Shown: positions 44,799 to 53,709 of the stretch, one piece after another
Layout: each line of letters opens with the position of its first letter
Numbering within the stretch: the stretch's first letter is position 1
DNA from: Gemmatimonadaceae bacterium
GTDB taxonomy: Bacteria; Gemmatimonadota; Gemmatimonadetes; Gemmatimonadales; Gemmatimonadaceae
Length of the DNA stretch: 64,000 nucleotides
Direction of reading: 5' to 3'
NCBI GenBank assembly: GCA_025358925.1
Contig: JANYHT010000050.1
Coordinates: 1-64,000 of the forward strand
Notes under the pieces: generated by a model
Database searches by the model: none
What the model was told of the DNA's origin: nothing
The model's input: only the letters and a program-made list of their open reading frames with translations
Position numbers and translations under genes: made by a program

Positions 44799-45316
44799 AC
44801 GGTTTTGCGCTCACGTTGCTGGCGCTCTCGTTACTTGGCGCGCTGGTGTTAGTGCCGCTTGGCTTGCCCGGCTTATGGGTGATGTTAGGAGCGGCGCTTA
44901 CGTATTGGGTGGTGTTGCCCGAGGGTGGGATCGGCGCGTGGACCATGGCGGGTGCTGCACTGCTTGTCGTGACGGCCGAGGTACTTGAGTACACCATTGC
45001 CGGACGCTACACCCGCAAGTACGGCGGCTCGCGTCGAGCGTCGTGGGGTGCCATTACCGGCGGGCTGGTGGGGGCTGTTGTGGGAGTGCCGCTTCCGCTC
45101 CTCGGTTCACTGCTCGGCGCATTTATTGGGGCGTTCGTCGGGGCGTTTGTTGGCGAACTGACGGTGCATCGTGATGCGCGAGCTAATCCGACGCGGGTGG
45201 CGACAGGCGCGTTGGTCGGGCGTGCTGTCGCGGCGGCGGCGAAGAGTGGTTTGGGGGTTGTGGTAGCGAGCTGGATCATGGCCGCAGCCGTTGTTGGAAG
45301 CTTAGCTAGCGGTTGA
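44795..45316 (+). CDS. DUF456 membrane protein
   Basis: A 173-residue protein starting at GTG 44795, inside the stop of the previous gene. It has about five membrane spans, rich in Gly, Ala and Val, with the DUF456 pattern PGLWVMLGAAL, EYTIAGRYTRKYGGSRRASWGAITGGLVG (abbreviated) and PLLGSLLGAFIGAFVGAFVGE. The glycine-zipper-like repeats of GAFxG are striking. Function of the family is unknown. A strong hairpin follows after 29 bases. Confidence 0.9.
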   Translation: MNGFALTLLALSLLGALVLVPLGLPGLWVMLGAALTYWVVLPEGGIGAWTMAGAALLVVTAEVLEYTIAGRYTRKYGGSRRASWGAITGGLVGAVVGVPLPLLGSLLGAFIGAFVGAFVGELTVHRDARANPTRVATGALVGRAVAAAAKSGLGVVVASWIMAAAVVGSLASG

Positions 45317-45340
45317 TTACGCACGGCCCCGAGATAGATT
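45313..45340 (+). promoter_or_regulatory. Possible promoter ahead of the purA terminator-like hairpin
   Basis: TTGATT (45313-45318) and TAGATT (45335-45340) stand 16 bases apart, a fair match to a housekeeping promoter. The predicted start would be near 45346, exactly where the hairpin begins, so purA transcripts from it would start with the hairpin. The match is moderate and could be chance. Confidence 0.35.
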
Positions 45341-45345
45341 CGACC

Positions 45346-45379
45346 AACGCCCCGTGGATTGTTTCCGGGGCGTTTTTTT
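45346..45379 (+). terminator. Intrinsic terminator between the DUF456 gene and purA
   Basis: AACGCCCCG (45346-45354) pairs with CGGGGCGTT (45366-45374) around an 11-base loop, and seven T follow (45373-45379). This is a strong intrinsic terminator for the genes up to DUF456. purA starts 52 bases later, so its promoter must be squeezed between or lie before the hairpin. Confidence 0.88.
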
Positions 45380-45431
45380 GTGTGCGGACCACGTCTGCGC
45401 CCCCAATTCCGCCCTAGACGACGAGAGCCGC

Positions 45432-46724
45432 ATGTTTGATTTGACAACGCGCACGCTGGTAGTGGTCGGCGCGCAGTGGGGCGACGAAGGCAAAGGCAAG
45501 TTGGTGGACGTGTTAGCCGAGCGGGCCGATTGGGTGGTGCGCTATCAGGGCGGCGCGAATGCGGGCCACACGGTCCATATCGCCGAGAAGTCGTTCGTCC
45601 TGCATCAGATCCCGAGCGGCATTTTACATCCGGGTGTGCGCTGTGCGATTGGCAACGGCGTGGTTATGGATGCGGAGACGTTGTTCGTTGAAGTCGACGA
45701 GCTAGTCGCCGATGGCGTTGATGTCGAAGGTCGTTTGTATGTGAGCGAACGCGCGCATCTCGTCATGCCGTATCACAAGCTTATTGATCGCGCGAGTGCG
45801 TCGAGCAAAGCCATCGGCACGACTGGACGCGGCATTGGACCGGCGTACGAAGACAAAGTGGCACGTCGCGGCGTACGCGTGTTGGACTTGCGGCACGTCG
45901 ATCGTTTACGCGAGTTGGTTGCGGCTGGTGTTGAGCGTTCCAATTGGTTGCTCGAGCGTTCTGGGGGCGACGTGCGTGCGTCGATCGACGAAACGATGGG
46001 TGCGTTGGCCGCACTCACGCCGCGACTCCTCGCGATTGCGGACGACGTTGGACTGTGCGTGCACCGCGCGATCAAGAGCGGTGCGGCAGTCCTATTTGAA
46101 GGCGCGCAAGGTTCGTTGTTGGACGTGGATCACGGTACGTATCCATTTGTCACGTCGAGCAATACGACGGTCGGTGGTGCCGCCACCGGTGTTGGTATTT
46201 CCCCGCTGGCAATTCAATACGCCTTAGGCGTGGTGAAGGCGTACACAACACGCGTGGGCAATGGACCGTTACCGACAGAACTCGCGGAGCCGCTACACAC
46301 GACAGTGCGTACGCTCGGCAACGAGTTTGGTGCGACCACCGGGCGGCCACGTCGATGCGGCTGGTTTGACGGGGTGGTGGTGCGTTACGCGGCGCGCGTG
46401 AACGGTTTGACGGGACTCGCGGTCACGAAAATGGACGTGCTGGACACGCTCGACGAACTCGCGATCTGCACCGGCTATCGCGTCGATGGTGAGTTGCACA
46501 CAGAGTTCCCCGCCGATGTACAGATGTTGGAGCGTGCCGAGCCGGTGTACGAATGGTATGCGGGATGGAAGCAGTCCACGCAGGATGCGCGCACGTTGGA
46601 GGCGTTGCCAAAAGAAGCGCGCGTTTATTTAGATCGGATGGAAGCGTTGTGTGAAACGCCGATCGCGTTCGTGAGCGTGGGCACGAGACGCGATCAGATT
46701 ATCGGGGTGCACGCCTCCGTCTGA
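45432..46724 (+). CDS. purA: Adenylosuccinate synthetase
   Basis: A 430-residue enzyme from the ATG at 45432 (family start after MFDLTTRTLVVVGAQWGDEGKGK). It joins IMP and aspartate with GTP, the first step to AMP. The P-loop GDEGKGK, the catalytic His of GGANAGHTVH, and GTTGRGIGPAYEDK-type and TRVGNGPLPTEL motifs are complete. The last base of its TGA is the first of the next gene's ATG. Confidence 0.97.
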   Translation: MFDLTTRTLVVVGAQWGDEGKGKLVDVLAERADWVVRYQGGANAGHTVHIAEKSFVLHQIPSGILHPGVRCAIGNGVVMDAETLFVEVDELVADGVDVEGRLYVSERAHLVMPYHKLIDRASASSKAIGTTGRGIGPAYEDKVARRGVRVLDLRHVDRLRELVAAGVERSNWLLERSGGDVRASIDETMGALAALTPRLLAIADDVGLCVHRAIKSGAAVLFEGAQGSLLDVDHGTYPFVTSSNTTVGGAATGVGISPLAIQYALGVVKAYTTRVGNGPLPTELAEPLHTTVRTLGNEFGATTGRPRRCGWFDGVVVRYAARVNGLTGLAVTKMDVLDTLDELAICTGYRVDGELHTEFPADVQMLERAEPVYEWYAGWKQSTQDARTLEALPKEARVYLDRMEALCETPIAFVSVGTRRDQIIGVHASV

Positions 46725-47755
46725 TGGCGCCGTCCGCGGCAGTAGAGGTGGTGGACGTTGTGGTCGTCGGCGCGGGACCTTGTGGTCTCGCGTGCGCGAT
46801 TGCTGCGCAGCGCGTGGGACTCTCGGCGGTGGTGATTGATCGCGGTCCGATTGTCAGTGGCATCGCGTCCTATCCCACATTCATGTCGTTCTTTTCGACC
46901 GCGGAACGTTTGTCTATTGGCGGAGTGCCGTTCATTGTCGCGACGGATAAGCCGACGCGTCGGGATGCGTTGGCGTACTATCGCGGTGTGGCATCGTTTC
47001 ATGCGTTGGATGTGCGGCAGTATGAAACGGTGTTGGAGATCGTGTCGATTGCGGTCGACGAGACGCCGTTGCGGTGGATGGTGCACACGCGAGGTCGATC
47101 GGTGGGCGAACGTCAGTATGCGGCGCGCGCTGTGGTTGTCGCGACCGGATATTTCGGCAAACCCAATCGATTGGGTGTGCCCGGGGAAGCGTTGCCGCAC
47201 GTGCAACACGGATATACGGAAGGGCACGGGGCATGGAACGAGTCGGTGGTCATCGTTGGCGGTGCCAACTCGGCGGTCGATGCTGCGCTCGACATGTATC
47301 GCGCCGGCGCACGCGTGACGATCGTGCACTTTGGGCCGGAGCTCGACAAAAACGTGAAGCCGTGGGTGCGGCCGGAAATCATGGCGCGCATCACGGAGGG
47401 GAGTATCGCGGCGCGCTATCAATCGCGTGTGATTGCGATTGAACCGGACGCGGTGGTTATTGCCGGTCCCGACGGCGAGGTGCGCGTCACGGCAACACAG
47501 GTTTATGCGATGACCGGATATTTGCCGGAGACCGGCTTGCTTGAGCACGTTGGCGTGCCGATTGATGCGGTGACTGGTGTGCCGCACCATGATAGCGCGA
47601 CAATGGCGACGCCGGTTGAAGGCATCTACCTTGCGGGAGTGATCGCGTCGGGGTTTGACGCCAACAAGATCTTTATCGAGAATGGCCGGGATCATGGCGA
47701 CCGTATCGCTGCGAGTATCGTCGGTCGTATGTCGTCCTCCGAACATCAATCCTGA
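46724..47755 (+). CDS. YpdA-type FAD-dependent reductase (bacillithiol disulfide reductase family)
   Basis: A 343-residue flavoprotein. FAD motif VVVGAGPCGLACAIAA at the N-terminus and NAD(P) motif VIVGGANSAVDAALD in the middle. The parts YPTFMSFFSTAERLSIGGVPF and KPTRRDALAYYRGVA are those of YpdA/Bdr, which reduces bacillithiol disulfide with NADPH. There is no CxxC redox pair apart from the single Cys in GAGPCG, as expected for YpdA. This hints that the organism uses bacillithiol. It shares one base with purA and lies six bases ahead of glyS. Confidence 0.88.
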   Translation: MAPSAAVEVVDVVVVGAGPCGLACAIAAQRVGLSAVVIDRGPIVSGIASYPTFMSFFSTAERLSIGGVPFIVATDKPTRRDALAYYRGVASFHALDVRQYETVLEIVSIAVDETPLRWMVHTRGRSVGERQYAARAVVVATGYFGKPNRLGVPGEALPHVQHGYTEGHGAWNESVVIVGGANSAVDAALDMYRAGARVTIVHFGPELDKNVKPWVRPEIMARITEGSIAARYQSRVIAIEPDAVVIAGPDGEVRVTATQVYAMTGYLPETGLLEHVGVPIDAVTGVPHHDSATMATPVEGIYLAGVIASGFDANKIFIENGRDHGDRIAASIVGRMSSSEHQS

Positions 47756-47761
47756 GCCACT

Positions 47762-49108
47762 ATGTCCAGCACGCCTGACGTCATGGAAAAACTTGTGTCG
47801 CTCTGTAAGCGGCGCGGTTTCATCTTCCAATCGTCGGAGATCTACGGCGGCGCGGGCTCCGTGTGGGACTATGGTCCCCTTGGTGTTGAGCTGAAGAAAA
47901 ATATCAAGGACCGATGGTGGCATTCAATGGTGCGGTCGCGTGATGATATCGAAGGGCTTGATGCCGCGATTCTTATGCACCCACGCACATGGGAAGCGAG
48001 CGGACACGTTGCCGGGTTTGTTGATCCCTTGGTGGATTGTCGGACCTGCAAAGGGCGTTTTCGTGCTGACAAATTGGAAGATGCACGTTGCCCGCAGAAG
48101 CCCAGTAAGCAACCCGGTCAGACTGAGCAGTGTCAGCTCACGGACGCTCGCAATTTCAATTTGATGTTCAAGACGCACATGGGTGCGTTGGAAGAGAGCG
48201 CGAGCGTTGTGTATCTGCGACCGGAAACGGCGCAGGGAATTTTCGTGAATTTTCTGAACGTGCAGCAATCGATGCGGCAGAAAGTACCGTTTGGCATTGC
48301 GCAAATTGGCAAGGCGTTTCGCAACGAAATCACGCCCGGCAATTTTATTTTTCGTACGCGTGAGTTTGAGCAGATGGAGATGCAATTCTTCGTCGAGCCG
48401 GGCACGGACATGTCGTGGTTTGACCAGTGGAAGCAGTTGCGCATGGAGTGGCATTTGGCGCTTGGATTGTCGCCGGAGCGGCTCAAGTTTCATCAGCACA
48501 CGGCGGGTGAACTTGCGCATTATGCACGAGCGGCATTCGATGTGACGTTCGATTTTGGCGGTACGTTGGGCTTTCAGGAAATTGAGGGCGTGCACAATCG
48601 GGGCGACTTTGATCTCTCGCAGCATCAGCAATTTTCTGGAAAGAAGCTGGAGTACTATGACCAGCCCAACAACAAACGCTACTTACCATATGTCATCGAA
48701 ACGTCTGTGGGTGCGGACCGTGTGACGTTGGCGGCGCTGGTGAACGCATATCGCGAAGAGGCGGTTGCGGGCGAAGACGAAGGACGCGTGGTGCTAGGAC
48801 TGCACCATAGCATTGCGCCAATCAAAGCGGCGATCTTTCCGTTAACGAAGAAGGATGGTCAGCCGGATCTCGCGAAGGCCATCGTGCAAGATCTGCGCGC
48901 TGCATACGCGGTGGACTATGACGAAACCGGATCGATCGGGAAGCGCTATCGTCGGCAGGACGAAGTCGGTACACCGTTTTGCATCACGATCGATGGGCAG
49001 AGTGTGAGTGATCAGACGGTGACGGTGCGCGATCGCGATACGCTGATGCAGGAGCGAATCGCGGCGGATCAGCTCAAGCAATATCTCGCGACAAGGCTGG
49101 TCGGATGA
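47762..49108 (+). CDS. glyS: Glycyl-tRNA synthetase, dimeric (eukaryote/archaeal-like) type
   Basis: A 448-residue class II enzyme, starting [19 protein letters not shown]. It is the single-chain alpha2 type, with [22 protein letters not shown] at the start, motif 2 [22 protein letters not shown] (abbreviated) and GLHHSIAP in motif 3, then the anticodon-binding domain. CRTCKGRF and [10 protein letters not shown] suggest a partial zinc knuckle in the insertion. It charges tRNA-Gly. The next gene overlaps by four bases. Confidence 0.96.
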   Translation: MSSTPDVMEKLVSLCKRRGFIFQSSEIYGGAGSVWDYGPLGVELKKNIKDRWWHSMVRSRDDIEGLDAAILMHPRTWEASGHVAGFVDPLVDCRTCKGRFRADKLEDARCPQKPSKQPGQTEQCQLTDARNFNLMFKTHMGALEESASVVYLRPETAQGIFVNFLNVQQSMRQKVPFGIAQIGKAFRNEITPGNFIFRTREFEQMEMQFFVEPGTDMSWFDQWKQLRMEWHLALGLSPERLKFHQHTAGELAHYARAAFDVTFDFGGTLGFQEIEGVHNRGDFDLSQHQQFSGKKLEYYDQPNNKRYLPYVIETSVGADRVTLAALVNAYREEAVAGEDEGRVVLGLHHSIAPIKAAIFPLTKKDGQPDLAKAIVQDLRAAYAVDYDETGSIGKRYRRQDEVGTPFCITIDGQSVSDQTVTVRDRDTLMQERIAADQLKQYLATRLVG

Positions 49109-49818
49109 CCAGACCAATTGCGCTCGTCACCGGCGCTTCACGGGGCATTGGTCGCGCAATCGCCGAACGACTTGCTGAGACACACGATCTGATTCTCGTC
49201 GCGCGTGACGAGGCGCAACTGCAGGATGTATCCATTGCCTGTCAGGCGACAGGCGCACGTACAGATTGCATCGCGGTTGATGTCACAAACTTTCTCGCGA
49301 CCGCCGAGCGGCTGACCGGTTTGCACGTTGACGTGTTGGTGAATAACGCTGGCGTGGCAGTGATGAAGCCGTTTCTCGACATGACGGCTGAGGAATGGCA
49401 TCGCATGGTAAACGTCAACGTCAACGCGTTGTACCACGTCACGCGCGCGGTTTTGCCGGGTATGGTGGAGCGTGGCCACGGGCACGTTTGTACGATCGGC
49501 AGCACGGCGGGGCGCAACACGTTTGTGGGCGGCACAGCGTACGCGGGTACCAAGCATTTCGTGATGGGCTTCAGTGAATCGTTGATGCTGGAGGTGCGCG
49601 ACGCTGGCGTTGGCGTATCGGTCGTGATGCCGGGCTCCGTCGATACAGACTTATTTCCTGCGAGCACGAACCGTACGTGGATGCTTGAGCCGCGTGATGT
49701 TGCTGACGCTGTTGCGTTTGTGGTGCACACGCCGCCGCATATGCTCGTCCATCGCATTGAAGTGCGGCCATTGTCTCCCAAACGGCCGCGCGAATCGAGC
49801 ACGCCGCAGTCGCATTGA
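49105..49818 (+). CDS. Short-chain dehydrogenase/reductase
   Basis: A 237-residue classical SDR. Cofactor motif [10 protein letters not shown], structural NNAG, the catalytic Ser in IGSTAGRN and YxxxK in YAGTKHF. It most resembles 3-oxoacyl-ACP reductase or sepiapterin-reductase-like enzymes; the substrate is unknown. The ATGA overlap ties it to glyS. The last residues ([12 protein letters not shown]) are disordered. Confidence 0.9.
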   Translation: MTRPIALVTGASRGIGRAIAERLAETHDLILVARDEAQLQDVSIACQATGARTDCIAVDVTNFLATAERLTGLHVDVLVNNAGVAVMKPFLDMTAEEWHRMVNVNVNALYHVTRAVLPGMVERGHGHVCTIGSTAGRNTFVGGTAYAGTKHFVMGFSESLMLEVRDAGVGVSVVMPGSVDTDLFPASTNRTWMLEPRDVADAVAFVVHTPPHMLVHRIEVRPLSPKRPRESSTPQSH

Positions 49819-51027
49819 GTGTCGATGCCCGATGCACGTGCTGTTGAACCGCTCGCACTTCGAGAACTACGGGCGGTGCGGGAGATCGCGCACGCGTTTC
49901 TTGTTGCGGACGCTCCAAGCGACGTGTATCAGTTTGCCTTAAGTCGCGTCACTCCGCTCCTCGGCGCAGCTTTCTCGTTGATTATGCAGTTGGGCGAGGA
50001 TGGCGAACTGTTACGTCCCGTTGCGCAACACGAATGGCCGACGAAGCATCGCCATTGGATTGGTGCACTTCGCGTGCGCGTCGGTGACGGACCGAGTGGC
50101 GTGGCGGTCGCAGAGCAACGCGTGGTGGAAATTGCGGATTTGTTCGCGGAGCCCTCACTGCACATGTGGTATGAGGTGGCCGAGGAGTTGGGTTTTCGCT
50201 CAATTGTAGCGGCGCCCCTGATTGGTGCGCGCGGCCCTGTTGGAGCCATCGCGTTTTACTTCACCGATGCGACGCAGGTAACGGTAGAGCAGGGTGCGTT
50301 GGTACGCCTGGTTGCCGATCAGTTGGCAGCGACGGCTGACAAGTCGGTACTCATTGACGAACTGCGTCGGGCCAATGCCGCGCTTGCGGAAGCGAATGCT
50401 GAGTATGAAGCGCAAGCCGCATTATTGGCCGCGCGGCAGCAGAGCAATGAAAAATTTGTAGAGACGCTAACGACCGCACTCACGTCCGCCCTGCACGATT
50501 CGTCGACGCGACAGGATCCGGTCGCCGGAGCAGCGGCGATTGCCCGCGCAGCGCGCGAGCTTGTCTCCATCGAACGCGGTGCGGTGGTGTTCGATGAGTC
50601 GGACACCGATCCACGCACTCCGCTATTGGACGCGGTGCACCACTGGCGGTCGCGCGCGCGCGACGTGCCGATTCTTATCGGCGAACCAACGGTGCTATTG
50701 CCAACGATGCGGACTGACGTCGCTTGGCTCACGCGTTTGTTGGAGTTGGTGCTCGGGCTGGCAATCACTGATGGAGCGACTGCTGAAGCGCTGGTCCATG
50801 CAGATGTCGAGCTCGGACGTGGTTTTGTCGCGCATCGTGTACGATGGCGCGCGCGCAAGGCGGACGATGTCGCGCGTCACGTGGATTCTGCGATGACGCC
50901 GTTTGATTGGCCGTTAGCGCAGGCCATTGCGAATCGGCTCGGTGGTGAATTACAACGTGATGAGGTCGATGCGAATGACGCGGATCGCGGACTGACGCTG
51001 ATCTTTCCAATGGAGTTCGCGGAGTAG
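49819..51027 (+). CDS. GAF-domain protein with degenerate histidine-kinase-like C-terminus
   Basis: A 402-residue protein starting at GTG 49819 directly after the SDR stop (ATG 49825 possible). Residues 10-180 form a GAF domain (PLLGAAFSLIMQLGEDGEL; RSIVAAPLIGARGPVGAIAFYF). A coiled coil follows at about 185-220. The C-terminal 180 residues have the outline of a kinase catalytic part, including WPLAQAIANRLGGELQRDE and the ending GLTLIFPM, but no clear H-box or N-box residues, so it is probably inactive as a kinase. It may sense a small ligand for the MoxR run that follows. Confidence 0.72.
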   Translation: MSMPDARAVEPLALRELRAVREIAHAFLVADAPSDVYQFALSRVTPLLGAAFSLIMQLGEDGELLRPVAQHEWPTKHRHWIGALRVRVGDGPSGVAVAEQRVVEIADLFAEPSLHMWYEVAEELGFRSIVAAPLIGARGPVGAIAFYFTDATQVTVEQGALVRLVADQLAATADKSVLIDELRRANAALAEANAEYEAQAALLAARQQSNEKFVETLTTALTSALHDSSTRQDPVAGAAAIARAARELVSIERGAVVFDESDTDPRTPLLDAVHHWRSRARDVPILIGEPTVLLPTMRTDVAWLTRLLELVLGLAITDGATAEALVHADVELGRGFVAHRVRWRARKADDVARHVDSAMTPFDWPLAQAIANRLGGELQRDEVDANDADRGLTLIFPMEFAE

Positions 51028-51133
51028 CGTACCTCTGGTGGTGCCGTCCGACCTGAACCGCGGACAGATTTCATCCGTGCACCGTTGCCTCGTTTTCGAC
51101 GAGGGCGTCGCGAACCGTCCCACCATTGACCTC

Positions 51134-51442
51134 ATGCATCAGCAGACCAATCGTCAGCTTCAGGAACGCATTACGACGCTTGATGTCGCGAGCGTGCTAC
51201 GCGTAGCCACGCAATTTTTTGGCAGGCGCGGTGGTGTGTACGCGGCGTTCGTTGAGACACAGGGTCCATCACATCTCGTGTTGCGTGGGCAAGGTGGTGA
51301 GGAGCTGATCATCGCCGCGCGCGTCGCGCCTGGTGGGTCCGCGGTGTCCGGTTCGAGTTATCTGTTCGATCAACAAGTCGCACAGTTTCTCGACTCGCTA
51401 CCCCCAGCCTCGTCCCTCGCGACAGAGCCAGTACTACCATGA
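51134..51442 (+). CDS. Small protein of unknown function before the beta-grasp gene
   Basis: About 102 residues if it starts at the ATG at 51134; a GTG at 51038 in the same frame would give 134. It holds a helix (QLQERITTLDVASVLRVATQF) and a beta-rich stretch (GGVYAAFVETQGPSHLVLRG, GGEELIIAARV). No membrane span and no known family. Its stop overlaps the next gene's start (ATGA), so the two products are likely made in equal amounts and may form a complex. Confidence 0.6.
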   Translation: MHQQTNRQLQERITTLDVASVLRVATQFFGRRGGVYAAFVETQGPSHLVLRGQGGEELIIAARVAPGGSAVSGSSYLFDQQVAQFLDSLPPASSLATEPVLP

Positions 51443-51768
51443 GCGGTCGCTTCGTTACGACGTTGCGAACACGCACCGCGCCCATTCGACTCGTGAACGA
51501 CAACGCGCCTCTCGTTTGGACACTACGCGTGCAAAGTGCGGAGGCGTGGGATGCGATCAAAATTGAAGTCGCACCGGACACGCTCGTGCGCGATGTAAAG
51601 CAAGCAGCGATGGGTGCACTGATGCCTGATGTCGATACGATCGATCAATACGTCGTCAAATTAGGCGGATTTGAAATCGTGAACGAGCGCGAATCAATAC
51701 AGTCCAGTGGCGCGATTGATGGATCAACGCTTCTGCTCATGTCTCGTCGCCGACGAGCGGTGCGATGA
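51439..51768 (+). CDS. Beta-grasp (ubiquitin-like) small protein
   Basis: A 109-residue protein. Residues 26-104 show the order of a ubiquitin-like fold: LVWTLRVQSAEAWDAIKIEV (two strands, abbreviated), a helix TLVRDVKQAAMGAL, a strand YVVKLGGFEIVN and DGSTLLLMSRR. It ends RRRRAVR and lacks a terminal Gly-Gly, so it is unlikely to be conjugated. Such folds occur as YukD or as adaptor proteins. It sits between the small protein and the MoxR ATPase with four-base overlaps on both sides, suggesting a function in that complex. Confidence 0.68.
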   Translation: MSGRFVTTLRTRTAPIRLVNDNAPLVWTLRVQSAEAWDAIKIEVAPDTLVRDVKQAAMGALMPDVDTIDQYVVKLGGFEIVNERESIQSSGAIDGSTLLLMSRRRRAVR

Positions 51769-52808
51769 CAACGCCGATGGTGAGACATGCCGGTATTTCC
51801 ACCAGCGAACTCTCCACTGAGCGCGCCTCAATACTTGTTGCCGCTGCGCAACGTCTGCGCGCAGAAGTGGGGAAGCGGATTGTTGGACAGGATCAAGTAC
51901 TCGAAGAGATCATGATGGCACTCGTCGCCGGCGGACACGCGCTCCTCGTTGGTGTGCCGGGGCTCGCAAAGACGCTCATGATCAAATCCTTGTCGGAAGC
52001 CATGCGACTTGACTTCCGGCGCATTCAGTTCACGCCGGATCTCGTGCCAAGTGATATTACGGGTACAGAGATTCTCGAGGAAGGTGCGAATGGAGCGCGT
52101 GCGTTTCGTTTTGTGCGCGGACCAATTTTCGCGAACATCGTACTTGCGGACGAAATCAATCGTGCGCCGCCGCGCACGCAGGCCGCGCTACTCGAGGCGA
52201 TGCAAGAGCACAGTGTGACGGCTGCAGGACAAACGATGCGGTTACCGGAGCCGTTCTTTGTGTTGGCGACACAAAATCCGATTGAGCAAGAAGGCACGTA
52301 TCCGTTGCCAGAAGCACAACTTGATCGCTTTTTGTTTGACATTCGGGTTGGCTATCCGGATGAAACGGAGGAGATCGCGATTTTGCGTACCACCACCGGA
52401 CGTCGCGGTGAGGCGATTGAAGCGGTGTTTGGAGCAGAGGAAGCGATTGCGTTGCAACGACTCGTGCGCGAACTGCCCTGCAGCGAACTCGTGTTACGAT
52501 ATGCGGCGCAGCTCGTGCGCGCCTCTCGTCCTAGCGAAGCCACGGCACCCGCGATCGTGCGCCAATACGTGCGGTGGGGCGCAGGGCCGCGCGCGGGTCA
52601 AGCACTGATCCTCGGCGCGAAGGCGGCTGCGCTGCTTGCCGGCCGCGCGGCCGTTGCACCAGCCGATATACGGCGCGTGGCGTTGCCTGTCTTGCGGCAT
52701 CGCATTTTGCCAAATTTTGCGGCGGAGGCCGACGGTGTGTCGGCCGAACCCATCGTCGACGCATTGTTGGCGCACGTGGCGCCGCCGTCGAGCGCAATTT
52801 CTTCCTGA
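51765..52808 (+). CDS. MoxR-family AAA+ ATPase
   Basis: A 347-residue AAA+ protein. Walker A is GVPGLAKT, Walker B LADEINRAPPRTQAALLEAMQE (abbreviated), followed by sensor 1 FVLATQNPIEQEGTYPLPEAQLDRFL (abbreviated) and an Arg finger region. The C-terminal lid domain is present. MoxR ATPases help assemble or insert cofactors into protein complexes, usually with a vWA or DUF58 partner, as here. Start ATGA overlaps the beta-grasp stop. Confidence 0.95.
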   Translation: MTTPMVRHAGISTSELSTERASILVAAAQRLRAEVGKRIVGQDQVLEEIMMALVAGGHALLVGVPGLAKTLMIKSLSEAMRLDFRRIQFTPDLVPSDITGTEILEEGANGARAFRFVRGPIFANIVLADEINRAPPRTQAALLEAMQEHSVTAAGQTMRLPEPFFVLATQNPIEQEGTYPLPEAQLDRFLFDIRVGYPDETEEIAILRTTTGRRGEAIEAVFGAEEAIALQRLVRELPCSELVLRYAAQLVRASRPSEATAPAIVRQYVRWGAGPRAGQALILGAKAAALLAGRAAVAPADIRRVALPVLRHRILPNFAAEADGVSAEPIVDALLAHVAPPSSAISS

Positions 52809-52833
52809 CGCGCGTGCGACTCTGGAATTACAC

Positions 52834-53709
52834 GTGAGCGACTACGGTCCACTGCTCGATGCACTGCGTGGACTGCGCTGGCCCGCGCGTCGGGCCGTCG
52901 GTGCGGCGCTTCCCGGCGCACATCGATCACGTCAGCGCGGTACTTCCGGTGAATTCACTGAGTATCGCGTGTATCGACAAGGTGATGATCCAAAACAACT
53001 CGATTGGAAGTTGCTAGGGCGGAGTGACCGCGCATTTGTGCGACTCACTGACGATCGCGCGATCGTTGCAACGTGGTTGATTGTCGACGGTTCAGCGAGC
53101 ATGGCTTTCCCAATCACTGGTAGTTCCTCCATCGCTACGAAGTGGTCTGTCGCGCGCGCGGTGGCCATTGGACTCGGTACTGTGGCGAATGCGTCGAGTG
53201 ATCCCGTGGGTCTGTTCGCTGTGAGCGCGGACGGCACAACGCGGCTCGCGGCCCGTACGCGCAGTGGCACGATTGCCGAGATGGCTCGCACGCTCGATGC
53301 CCTGACGTGCGGCGGCCGCGAGCCGCTCGCACCGTTACTGACCATGACGCCTGTATCGTCGCGGATCGTCATCATCTCGGATTTGCTTGGTGACGTAGAC
53401 GCGTTGTTGCGAACGGCGGCACAACGAACGGCCGCGGGTGCCATCGTTGAATGCGTGCACGTGGTAGCGGCGGAAGAGATCGCGCCACCGTCCGGCGTTT
53501 ATCTCGCGACGGATCCCGAGCATACGGAGATGCATCGCGTGTTGGATAAGCGTGCCTTGGCTTCTTATCACGCACAATTCGCTGAATTTCGCGCAGACGT
53601 CGCGCGTCGCTGGCGTGCCGCAGGCGCAGGCTATACCGAGGTACGTACGGACGCGCCCTTGCCGCGCCTCGTGCGACAAGTCGTTTCGTTACAAGGTGCT
53701 CGCTTGTGA
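52834..53709 (+). CDS. DUF58 protein (vWA-like partner of MoxR)
   Basis: A 291-residue protein from GTG 52834, with TCTGGAA as ribosome site, 25 bases after moxR; the frame is open further upstream, overlapping moxR. The DUF58 hallmark is visible as GTSGEFTEYRVYRQGDDPKQLDWK (abbreviated) with Arg, Asp and Trp. A vWA-like part follows: VDGSASM (MIDAS-like DxSxS) and IIISDLLGD-type. Such proteins pair with MoxR. The stop overlaps the next GTG (GTGA). Confidence 0.9.
   Translation: MSDYGPLLDALRGLRWPARRAVGAALPGAHRSRQRGTSGEFTEYRVYRQGDDPKQLDWKLLGRSDRAFVRLTDDRAIVATWLIVDGSASMAFPITGSSSIATKWSVARAVAIGLGTVANASSDPVGLFAVSADGTTRLAARTRSGTIAEMARTLDALTCGGREPLAPLLTMTPVSSRIVIISDLLGDVDALLRTAAQRTAAGAIVECVHVVAAEEIAPPSGVYLATDPEHTEMHRVLDKRALASYHAQFAEFRADVARRWRAAGAGYTEVRTDAPLPRLVRQVVSLQGARL

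Noticed and set aside
46694-47923. 409-codon minus-strand frame opposite the YpdA-like gene
   Set aside because: It is antisense to a clear flavoprotein gene and has shadow-type composition.
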